A model generated the notes under the pieces. That model was given only the letters and a program-made list of their open reading frames with translations, was not told the DNA's origin and searched no databases. The position numbers and the translations under genes are program-made. From Bacillota bacterium (lineage in GTDB: Bacteria; Bacillota_C; Negativicutes; JAEYSJ01): DNA of 33,016 bases. Every line of letters starts with the position of its first letter. The stretch's first letter is position 1. Where the stretch lies: positions 1 through 33,016 of the forward strand of contig JAEYSJ010000187.1 of the NCBI GenBank assembly GCA_023434855.1, read 5' to 3'. Shown one piece after another: positions 25,184-31,529 of the stretch.

Positions 25184-25200
25184 TATAGGCAATACCTATA
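25184..25200. promoter_or_regulatory. LysR-type operator palindrome
   Basis: TATAGG-CAATA-CCTATA is a perfect inverted repeat of T-N11-A type, the consensus form for LysR proteins. It lies 14 bases upstream of the LysR start codon in the divergent control region, where binding could repress the lysR gene and activate yeiH. Confidence 0.65.
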
Positions 25201-25221
25201 TATTATATTAAATTATAATAT

Positions 25222-25250
25222 TTTACTTATCAATATTCAAACAGTATAAT
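25222..25250 (+). promoter_or_regulatory. Promoter of the YeiH-type gene
   Basis: TTTACT (25222-25227), a 17-base spacer and TATAAT (25245-25250). The poor -35 box fits a promoter that needs LysR activation; the palindrome lies about 22 bases upstream of it. Confidence 0.6.
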
Positions 25251-25279
25251 CATGCTATAACCCACAAGGAGGGAATAAT

Positions 25280-26275
25280 ATGTTTAATAAAACTGCATTA
25301 GAAAAAAACTACCGCGGTATTCTAATGACTGCTGCAATTGCCCTGCCGGCATGGTATTTCGGTAATCTAATCCCCTTAATAGGCGGGCCGGTATTTGGGA
25401 TATTTTTAGGCATGCTGATTGCTTTTTGGCAAAGGCCGGCAATATTTGACGAGGGCATAAAATTTACCGCCAAAAAAATACTGCAGGCTGCTATCATTCT
25501 GCTTGGTTTTGAAATGAACCTGTTCAATGTTGTTAAAGTAGGCAGCCAGTCACTGCTCATTATTGTTTTTACCCTTAGTGCAGCCTTTTTGGCAGCCTGG
25601 CTTTTTGGCCGTTATGCCAAACTTGCCGGCAATACCCGCATCCTGATTGGCGTTGGTACTGCCATCTGCGGCGGGTCGGCAATAGCAGCTACCGCCCCGG
25701 TGATAGCTGCGAATGATAAAGAAGTTGCTTATTCAATATCAACAATTTTTCTATTTAATATAGCTGCAGTGTTCATTTTTCCATTTGTAGGCCACTTGCT
25801 GGAAATGAGCGATATAGGTTTTGGCATGTGGGCGGGAACGGCAATCAATGACACTTCTTCCGTTGTCGCAGCAGGATATTCATACAGTGATACCGCCGGA
25901 AACCTAGCCACAATTGTAAAATTGACCCGCACGTTAATGATTGTACCGATAACCCTTACCCTGGCTGTCTTGGGGTGCAGAAAGAATGCAGAAAACAACC
26001 AATTCTGTTTTACCAAGGTTTTCCCCTGGTTTGTTCTTGGTTTCCTTGGAGCTTCCGTTGTTAGTACAACAGGTTTCATCCCTATGTTCATATCCAGCTT
26101 TCTTGCCCAATCCGGAAAATTTTTTATCATTATGGCTTTGGCAGCCATTGGTCTAAATACGCATCTTAAACAACTGATTAACAATGGTTTCAAACCAGTC
26201 TTGCTGGGACTATCGTGCTGGTTAGCGGTAGCACTTGTCTCCCTTGCTGTGCAGCATTATTTAAATATGTGGTAA
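25280..26275 (+). CDS. YeiH-family putative sulfate/sulfite exporter, 331 aa
   Basis: Polytopic membrane protein of the UPF0324/YeiH family (Cons_hypoth698). About ten hydrophobic segments are visible. Family motifs: GPVFGIFLGMLIAFWQRPAI with GIKFTAKKILQAAIILLGFE, the Gly-rich GVGTAICGGSAIAATAPVIA, and GTAINDTSSVVAAGYSYSD. AAGGAGGG precedes the ATG. It is divergent from the LysR gene. Databases label the family putative sulfate exporter, and genetic data link yeiH to sulfite stress; direct transport evidence is thin. The context with DsrE supports a sulfur-oxyanion substrate. Confidence 0.9.
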   Translation: MFNKTALEKNYRGILMTAAIALPAWYFGNLIPLIGGPVFGIFLGMLIAFWQRPAIFDEGIKFTAKKILQAAIILLGFEMNLFNVVKVGSQSLLIIVFTLSAAFLAAWLFGRYAKLAGNTRILIGVGTAICGGSAIAATAPVIAANDKEVAYSISTIFLFNIAAVFIFPFVGHLLEMSDIGFGMWAGTAINDTSSVVAAGYSYSDTAGNLATIVKLTRTLMIVPITLTLAVLGCRKNAENNQFCFTKVFPWFVLGFLGASVVSTTGFIPMFISSFLAQSGKFFIIMALAAIGLNTHLKQLINNGFKPVLLGLSCWLAVALVSLAVQHYLNMW

Positions 26276-26340
26276 CTTCGTCATGAACAAAGGAATAAGA
26301 GCAACTCTCCTGGATAAATGAATAAATTGCCAAGCTATTC

Positions 26341-26371
26341 TTGCATATTCATTATAATCAGTGTTATAATG
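26341..26371 (+). promoter_or_regulatory. modA promoter overlapped by a palindrome, possible ModE-type operator
   Basis: TTGCAT (26341-26346), 18 bases and TATAAT (26365-26370). The perfect inverted repeat CATTATAA-N6-TTATAATG (26350-26371) covers the -10 box. The TATA-rich arms with a 6-base spacer resemble molybdate-responsive ModE sites, but no modE gene is in the window, so the regulator is unknown. Confidence 0.6.
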
Positions 26372-26424
26372 ACAATTAAAAAAAACCTTATTTGTGTTTT
26401 GTTTATTTTTGTAGGAGGCATTTT

Positions 26425-27231
26425 ATGAAAGGGTCTAAAATTGTACATTGGTTGATTGGCCTTTTTGTCTTGTCGGTATTGGCTAGTGCCTGCACCTTCA
26501 CCAGGCCGGTGGCAGCACCGGCAAGTTCAACCGCCGAACCAGTCGAATTGAATGTTTCAGCAGCATTGGGACTGAAGGAGGCCTTGCTTGATATCCAAAG
26601 AGATTATGAGGCCAAACATCCTAATGTAAAAATCATTTACAATTTAGCCGCTGCCGGTTCTTTAGAAAAGCAAATCGAGCAGGGAGCTCCGGCAGATATT
26701 TTTATTTCAGCCGCCAATAAGCAAATGGATGACCTTCAGCAGAAAAATCTTATTAATACAGCTACACGGATAAATCTGGTAAGTAGCAAATTAGTATTGA
26801 TTGCACCGAAAGAATCATTGTTAGGGTTGACAAGTTTTAAAGATTTGACCAAAGACAGTGTCAAGAAGTACGGATTGGGAGCACCTGAGTCTGTACCTGC
26901 CGGCCAATATGGAATAGAAGTATTGAAGGCGATGGGCATTTGGGACGAGGTCAAGGATAAAGCTGTACTTACCAAAGATGTTAAAACAATTCTAACCCAT
27001 GTGGAAACAGGAAATATAGAAGCAGGCATTGTATCTTCCACTGTCGCTGCAACCAGTGATAAAGTAAAGGTAGTTGCTATCGCGCCGGAAGGCACCCATG
27101 AACCGATTGTTTTTCCAGCAGCAGTATTGACTAATGCTAAGCAACCCAAAGATGCGGCAGAGTTTATCCATTATTTGACCAGTCCGGAAGCAATGAACGT
27201 CTTCAAAAAGTATGGTTGGAGTGCACTATAA
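26425..27231 (+). CDS. modA: Molybdate-binding lipoprotein ModA, 268 aa
   Basis: Extracytoplasmic substrate-binding protein of a molybdate ABC importer. A lipoprotein signal ends in LASACTF with the lipidated Cys at residue 23. The mature part opens with ELNVSAALGLKEALLDIQRD, the typical ModA start, followed by VKIIYNLAAAGSLEKQIEQG, then APADIFISAA and TVAATSDKVKVVAIAPEGTH. The C-terminus FIHYLTSPEAMNVFKKYGW is also typical. GTAGGAGG precedes the ATG at 26425; an in-frame ATG at 26392 is unsupported. A terminator follows directly and no modB or modC is adjacent, so the permease and ATPase must lie elsewhere. It fits with the mobA and formate dehydrogenase genes to the right. Confidence 0.93.
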   Translation: MKGSKIVHWLIGLFVLSVLASACTFTRPVAAPASSTAEPVELNVSAALGLKEALLDIQRDYEAKHPNVKIIYNLAAAGSLEKQIEQGAPADIFISAANKQMDDLQQKNLINTATRINLVSSKLVLIAPKESLLGLTSFKDLTKDSVKKYGLGAPESVPAGQYGIEVLKAMGIWDEVKDKAVLTKDVKTILTHVETGNIEAGIVSSTVAATSDKVKVVAIAPEGTHEPIVFPAAVLTNAKQPKDAAEFIHYLTSPEAMNVFKKYGWSAL

Positions 27232-27284
27232 ATCCATTATGCAGAGTAGTAAAATGCTTAAACATAAAATTGAACGTAATGTCC

Positions 27285-27320
27285 CAATAGCCACAGACTA
27301 ATCTGTGGCTATTGATTTTT
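27285..27320 (+). terminator. Terminator of modA
   Basis: CAATAGCCACAGA (27285-27297) pairs perfectly with TCTGTGGCTATTG (27302-27314) around CTAA, followed by ATTTTT. Confidence 0.93.
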
Positions 27321-27439
27321 GGGGATTAAGCACTACCCCCAGATCCTATGAACTGAATTAAAAAATATATTTCATAATTTAATTCATAAAGGCACCCTTT
27401 TATAATTTAATAATAACTAAAAATAGCTTGATAAGCGTC

Positions 27440-27892
27440 TTAATGATCATGATCACACCTTGGAGCGACCAGTCCCTTGCCTGTTAAATCGTTTATCTTG
27501 TTAACAGCTGTTTCCGATAAAAAGGCAATTTGCGAAGGCTTGCCTTCCATCGTTTCCCCTGACAATATTAAGCCATTGTCATTCTCCTGATAATTTATTG
27601 GCAGGTTGCGTCTAAACAAAATTCCGCTATTTTGATCAATTACTTCAATAGTTATCGATTCTGCTTCAATTTTATTAATAATACTAATTTCTTCCTTCGT
27701 CGAGCCATATTTCTCAGCCCAATTCTGAAGAAATTCGGCAGTGACTGCAAGATAGATGTTATGAAACTCCTGCCAGCGGCTTAACAGCTCATTATAATTT
27801 TGGATATCACAGTCTTTAACCAATTTCTCCAATGTCTCTGAAAATAGAACGGTAATTTGATCCTTCAATGCGAATGGAAAACTTTGGTTCAC
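27440..27892 (-). CDS. Hypothetical protein with Cys/His tail, 150 aa
   Basis: Not recognised. The N-terminal half is helical and acidic (LFSETLEKLVKDCDIQNYNE, ...LLSRWQEFHNIYLAVTAEFL). The second half looks like beta strands (SITIEVIDQNSGILFRRNLP) and ends in NKINDLTGKGLVAPRCDHDH, whose last five residues, CDHDH, could bind a metal. The start is a GTG at 27892 with GGAGG eight bases upstream. It lies 30 bases after the stop of the DUF134-zinc ribbon fusion gene in the same direction, so the two probably form an operon. Both have Cys/His-rich C-termini, which hints at a shared metal-related task. Function unknown. Confidence 0.78.
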   Translation of the reverse strand: MNQSFPFALKDQITVLFSETLEKLVKDCDIQNYNELLSRWQEFHNIYLAVTAEFLQNWAEKYGSTKEEISIINKIEAESITIEVIDQNSGILFRRNLPINYQENDNGLILSGETMEGKPSQIAFLSETAVNKINDLTGKGLVAPRCDHDH

Positions 27893-27922
27893 AATATCAA
27901 CCTCCAGAAACTCTTGCCCCTT

Positions 27923-28414
27923 CTAATGGCCGCAACAGCAACCGTGTCCATGTTTTTGCTCATTGTTAGGATTACCACCCCCGCAAGCATGTTTTACATT
28001 ATTTTCGACCTTGCTTTTTTTCATGCTGCCACATTTAGGGCAGGAGATTTCCCAACCATGTTTACCGCCTTCGGTACATGGCGCCACTTCCCAGATATGT
28101 TGACAGTCCATACACTCAAAAACCCGGTTTTTCATAATAAAATTTCCTCCTTTAATGATTATAGCCCGCCCTTCAACCAGCGCCGTAGCAACCTTGTACC
28201 TGGCGGCCTGTAGAATTCTTTGAAACGTTGGCCGGGAAAGCCCCATCTGAGCAGCGCATTCTACCTGCTCCAACCCTTTAACATCTTTTAACCGTAAAGC
28301 TTCAAATTCTTCTATTTGCAAAGTTACTTCTTCACCGTTTGGTTGTGTTGAGGGAATAAACTTTTGACAAATTACTTCAGAATCAACTAAGCCACAACAC
28401 CGTCGCCTTGGCAC
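27923..28414 (-). CDS. UPF0251/DUF134 helix-turn-helix protein fused to a zinc ribbon, 163 aa
   Basis: Residues 1-92 are a UPF0251/DUF134 predicted DNA-binding protein: MPRRRCCGLVD start, EEFEALRLKDVKGLEQVECA and the helix-turn-helix MGLSRPTFQRILQAARYKVA, ending in GRAIIIKGGNF, where the family normally stops. The frame runs on into a zinc ribbon (Cys101, Cys104, Cys125, Cys128) and a metal-binding tail HGHGCCCGH. Met94 of the fusion has its own AAAGGAGG, so the ribbon part may also be made alone. The GTG at 28414 is chosen because AGAGGTG precedes it and it gives the family's MPRRR start; a GTG at 28423 is possible. DUF134 genes are often found beside Fe-Mo cofactor or redox genes. Confidence 0.88.
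   Translation of the reverse strand: MPRRRCCGLVDSEVICQKFIPSTQPNGEEVTLQIEEFEALRLKDVKGLEQVECAAQMGLSRPTFQRILQAARYKVATALVEGRAIIIKGGNFIMKNRVFECMDCQHIWEVAPCTEGGKHGWEISCPKCGSMKKSKVENNVKHACGGGNPNNEQKHGHGCCCGH
28133..28153 (-). promoter_or_regulatory. Internal ribosome binding site and ATG within the DUF134 fusion
   Basis: On the minus strand AAAGGAGG (28153-28146), ten bases and ATG (28135-28133), in frame with the fusion. Start here would give a 70-residue zinc-ribbon protein beginning MKNRVFECMDCQ. It decides whether the locus makes one protein or two. Confidence 0.6.
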
Positions 28415-28429
28415 TATATTCACCTCTCA

Positions 28430-28479
28430 TTTGGGCATATGCTCAAAATCATTATATACCAATCCCTTACAGTTTTCAA
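28430..28479 (-). promoter_or_regulatory. Promoter of the DUF134 gene with palindromic operator at the start site
   Basis: On the minus strand TTGAAA (28479-28474), 17 bases and TATAAT (28456-28451). The palindrome TTTGGGCATATGCTCAAA (28430-28447; 8 of 9 pairs) follows three bases after the -10 box, so it covers the transcription start. The DUF134 protein itself is the obvious candidate to bind it. Confidence 0.7.
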
Positions 28480-28498
28480 GCTTCAAACCTATAGGATA

Positions 28499-28555
28499 TT
28501 GTAAACCTTTGCATTATCCGCTATGATATAATCAGTATTCTGACTATATCATAGC
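28499..28555 (+). promoter_or_regulatory. Promoter and 36-bp palindrome upstream of the zinc-ribbon/wHTH gene
   Basis: TTGTAA (28499-28504), 17 bases and TATGAT (28522-28527). A 16-bp inverted repeat, GCTATGATATAATCAG (28520-28535) with CTGACTATATCATAGC (28540-28555), matches at 15 of 16 positions around TATT and covers the -10 box. No T-run follows, so it is an operator candidate and not a terminator. Confidence 0.6.
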
Positions 28556-28634
28556 ACTCTTAGGGCTAATCAAACTCATTTCAACTGAGACAATGGTACT
28601 TTTCTAATATCTTACTTAATGGAGGGGAATTGAA

Positions 28635-29039
28635 ATGATCTGCAAGCAATGCAATAATGAAATTCCAGAGGGAGAGCAAATGCAATATGCAGGCCAGATT
28701 ATCTGTGAAGACTGCTACGTTGAGATGATAGAACCGCCCCGCACCTGTGATGTAGCCGCCGTATACAGCGCCAAGCAGGCCCGTAAAATGGCCGGCCACG
28801 AAGGAACAGACGGTCTTACCGAACTCCAGAAGGATATTTATAACTTCATTAATACAGAGGGTCCGGTTACTCATGCGCAAATCATGCAAAAGTTCGGCTT
28901 ATCCAAATTACAATTAGATAAGCTTTTTGCGACCTTACGACATTGCGAACTTGTTCGTGGGTTTCGCGATAATGGCCAGATTTTCATAACAATATGGGAA
29001 AAAGGCGGCCCAGGGGAAATGAACTTAGGAACCGACTGA
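28635..29039 (+). CDS. Zinc-ribbon / winged-helix protein, 134 aa
   Basis: A LIM-like or treble-clef zinc site at the N-terminus is formed by Cys3, Cys6, Cys24 and Cys27 (MICKQCNNEIPEG, IICEDCYVE). A linker precedes a winged-helix region (about residues 62-125: LTELQKDIYNFINTEGPVTH with AQIMQKFGLSKLQLDKLFAT, then the wing HCELVRGFRDNGQIFITIW). GGAGGGG precedes the ATG. The layout suggests a small DNA-binding or redox/metal-sensing regulator. It is divergent from the DUF134 gene, with a control region holding two palindromes, and has a very strong terminator. The exact family and target are unknown to me. Confidence 0.85.
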   Translation: MICKQCNNEIPEGEQMQYAGQIICEDCYVEMIEPPRTCDVAAVYSAKQARKMAGHEGTDGLTELQKDIYNFINTEGPVTHAQIMQKFGLSKLQLDKLFATLRHCELVRGFRDNGQIFITIWEKGGPGEMNLGTD

Positions 29040-29064
29040 AAATTACCTGATGAAAGGGCTTGCA

Positions 29065-29117
29065 AAATAAAAGGAAAACACAGCCGTTTAGATCATGGCT
29101 GTGTTTTCCTTTTATTT
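29065..29117. terminator. Very strong bidirectional terminator
   Basis: A perfect 21-bp stem: AAATAAAAGGAAAACACAGC with one further C (29065-29085) and its complement (29097-29117), 11-nt loop. Both ends are A/T-rich, so it serves the convergent zinc-ribbon/wHTH and rarA genes. Confidence 0.93.
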
Positions 29118-29137
29118 AATGAATCACTACATTTAAT

Positions 29138-30469
29138 TCACTCTGCCGGCTGTGAATTCTTTTTCCGTAATTGAGCCAGACGCTCACCTATACAGATTTC
29201 CTCACCATTTGTTGTTGGCACATAGTAGATTGCACCGGCCAGCTTGTCAGGTAAATACTGTTGCGAAACTAGACCACCGGCAAAATTGTGGGGATAGAGA
29301 TAGCCGCGACCATGCCCCATTTCTTTGGCCCCTTTATAGTTTGCATCCCTCAGGTGCAGAGGCACTTGTCCGCAGTCTTTTTGCCGCACATCGGTAAGCG
29401 CCTGATCTATGGCCACATATGCAGCGTTGCTTTTGGGTGCACAAGCAATATATGATACCACCTGTGCCAAAGGAATGCGGGCTTCAGGCATGCCGATAAA
29501 TTGTACGGCTTGCGCCGCTGCCATTGCAAGAACCAAGGCCTGGGGATCAGCATTGCCAACATCTTCTGCTGCACAAATGACGATGCGCCTGGCGATAAAC
29601 TTAACATCTTCTCCTGCGGCCAGCATACGGGCCAGATAATGCAACGCAGCATCAGGGTCAGAGCCGCGCATGCTCTTGATAAAAGCAGATGCCACATCAA
29701 AGTGGTTGTCACCTTTTTTATCATACACCTGAATTTTTTCTCCGGCAACTGCCTTGACTATTTCCACCGTTAACTGCTTGGGGGATAGCGTTTCCACCAT
29801 AGCAGCGCTTTGTTCCAGTATATTCAAGGCGACACGGGCATCACCGCCGGCTATGTCGGCAATCGCCGCAATGCCATCTTCATTATATGTAAGTTCCATG
29901 TCGCCCAGTCCGCGCATACTGTCACTGGCAGCTTGCCTGATGATTTTTAGTATATCTTCCCTATCAAGGGGTTTTAAGCGAATAACCCTCATTCTTGACA
30001 ACAATGGAGAATTGACCTCAAAATACGGGTTTTCTGTTGTTGCACCAATTAAGATGACCCGGCCATCCTCTACATAAGGCAATAAAGCATCCTGCTGACC
30101 TTTATTAAAACGATGAATTTCATCAATAAATAAAATGGTCCGTTTTTGATACAGCAAAAGTCTTTCTTTTGCCGCCTCTACAACTCTACGAATATCAGCA
30201 ATACCCGCGGCTACCGCATTAATTGTTTCAAAATGACTTCCGGTAGCACCGGCAATTATATTGGCCAACGTGGTTTTGCCTGTCCCCGGTGGACCAAATA
30301 ATATAACTGACGGCATGTTATCGGCATCAACCATTCGTCGTAAAAAAGCGCCTTTTCCGACAACCTCGTCTTGTCCAATAAACTCGTCTAAAGTTCGTGG
30401 CCGCATTCTCACAGCCAATGGTGCCATTTTTTCAGTTTCAGACTGATTTGCATAGGTGAACAAATCCAT
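29138..30469 (-). CDS. rarA: Replication-associated recombination protein A (RarA/MgsA), 443 aa
   Basis: AAA+ ATPase related to clamp-loader subunits that acts at stalled replication forks. N-terminal PLAVRMRPRTLDEFIGQDEV, Walker A GPPGTGKT (59-66), Walker B ILFIDEIHRF (112-121), sensor 1 LIGATTENPYFEVN and the arginine-finger region LLSRMRVIRLKPL are all visible. The C-terminal tetramerisation part includes GSDPDAALHYLARMLAAGED and NYKGAKEMGHGRGYLYPHNF. Length is normal. AGGATG lies upstream of the ATG. Single gene, convergent with the zinc-ribbon/wHTH gene. Confidence 0.96.
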   Translation of the reverse strand: MDLFTYANQSETEKMAPLAVRMRPRTLDEFIGQDEVVGKGAFLRRMVDADNMPSVILFGPPGTGKTTLANIIAGATGSHFETINAVAAGIADIRRVVEAAKERLLLYQKRTILFIDEIHRFNKGQQDALLPYVEDGRVILIGATTENPYFEVNSPLLSRMRVIRLKPLDREDILKIIRQAASDSMRGLGDMELTYNEDGIAAIADIAGGDARVALNILEQSAAMVETLSPKQLTVEIVKAVAGEKIQVYDKKGDNHFDVASAFIKSMRGSDPDAALHYLARMLAAGEDVKFIARRIVICAAEDVGNADPQALVLAMAAAQAVQFIGMPEARIPLAQVVSYIACAPKSNAAYVAIDQALTDVRQKDCGQVPLHLRDANYKGAKEMGHGRGYLYPHNFAGGLVSQQYLPDKLAGAIYYVPTTNGEEICIGERLAQLRKKNSQPAE

Positions 30470-30775
30470 TTGTAACTAACATCCTTTTATAAGAATCTTT
30501 TTCAAAAACACTCAGTATTATCGCCGCATTTCTGATCCGAAAATAATAAGAGTGTGTCACTCCAGGAATTTGGCTGCTCTCATGTATTGTTTCTTAACCT
30601 AATATTATTTCTGTAATAATTCTGGATGGAACGGAAATATTCCTATCGCAACTTAAATTATTTATCAATATACCGTTTTCCACTAAATCATAAATAACAA
30701 GCAAAGTACAAGGAATAAAATAGTTCTAATTTTTGAACTTATTCACCTGAAGAGCTACTTCTGGGAATATATGGG

Positions 30776-30805
30776 TTGGCTTAATTAACTAGGTTTTGTT
30801 ACAAT
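30776..30805 (+). promoter_or_regulatory. Probable mobA promoter
   Basis: TTGGCT (30776-30781), 18 bases and TACAAT (30800-30805), about 45 bases before the mobA start. The remainder of the 381-bp gap between rarA and mobA (30470-30850) is AT-rich, and I see no gene, strong hairpin or repeat in it. Confidence 0.5.
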
Positions 30806-30850
30806 AATAGCGTGATTCCCTATTAGTTTATTCAGTAGGAGACAAGTTAT

Positions 30851-31483
30851 ATGAATCCTGACATACAGCAAAAAAAATCTGACAATCCTGTTTTCAATCG
30901 GCTCACAACTATAGAATTGGCAGGTATTGTTCTTGCCGGTGGTATGAGTACAAGAATGGGCCAGGATAAGGCGTCCTTATCCTGGCAGGGAAGCGATTTA
31001 TTAAATACCGTATTGGCACGTCTGGCACCAGTGTGTTCAGAGCTTATTGTTGTCAGTAATGTGGCTCGTAATATTATCTTACCAAATGTTAAGGTAGTGG
31101 CTGATAAATATATTAAATGCGGACCTCTGGCAGGAATGCAAGCCGGGATAAGGGCTTCCCATTGTGATTATAATTTTATTGCCGCCTGTGACATGCCATA
31201 CCTTAATACCAATGCAGTAGCATATATTGGGGAAGCGGCAGTTGGCTACGATGCCGCCGTACCGTTTTTTGAAGGTTATTTCAATCCTCTTCATGGCGTT
31301 TATCGCCGTACTTGCTTGTCACATATTGAAATACTATTAAAGGAAGGAAATTATAGTGTTTTAAATTTTTATAACGAAATAAATTTACGCCGCATCACTG
31401 CGGAAGAATTGAAGATCTTTGACCCGGAATTAAAAACATTTATTAATATCAATACGCCTGAGGATTTTCAGCAGGAAATGTGA
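30851..31483 (+). CDS. mobA: Molybdenum cofactor guanylyltransferase, 210 aa
   Basis: Attaches GMP to molybdopterin to give the bis-MGD cofactor used by formate dehydrogenases and related enzymes. Nucleotide-binding motif LAGGMSTRMGQDK at residues 28-40, followed by ELIVVSNVARN, CGPLAGMQAGI and the metal/nucleotide motif AACDMPYLN; PLHGVYRRTC and a C-terminal INTPEDF are also typical of MobA. An N-terminal extension of about 20 residues precedes the Rossmann core. GTAGGAGA precedes the ATG. It is convergent with the formate dehydrogenase gene that needs its product, with a shared terminator between. Confidence 0.94.
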   Translation: MNPDIQQKKSDNPVFNRLTTIELAGIVLAGGMSTRMGQDKASLSWQGSDLLNTVLARLAPVCSELIVVSNVARNIILPNVKVVADKYIKCGPLAGMQAGIRASHCDYNFIAACDMPYLNTNAVAYIGEAAVGYDAAVPFFEGYFNPLHGVYRRTCLSHIEILLKEGNYSVLNFYNEINLRRITAEELKIFDPELKTFININTPEDFQQEM

Positions 31484-31484
31484 T

Positions 31485-31521
31485 AAATAAAAACGTGGCT
31501 CAATCGAGCCACGTTTTATTT
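31485..31521. terminator. Bidirectional terminator between mobA and fdhA
   Basis: AAAACGTGGCTC (31490-31501) pairs with GAGCCACGTTTT (31506-31517) around AATC, with flanking AAAT/ATTT extending the stem. T-rich on both strands. Confidence 0.92.
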
Positions 31522-31529
31522 ATTATTGG

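Noticed and set aside
30470..30850. Possible RNA gene or small ORF between rarA and mobA
   Set aside because: Apart from a plausible mobA promoter and a 5-bp inverted repeat near 30722, nothing stands out in this AT-rich gap.
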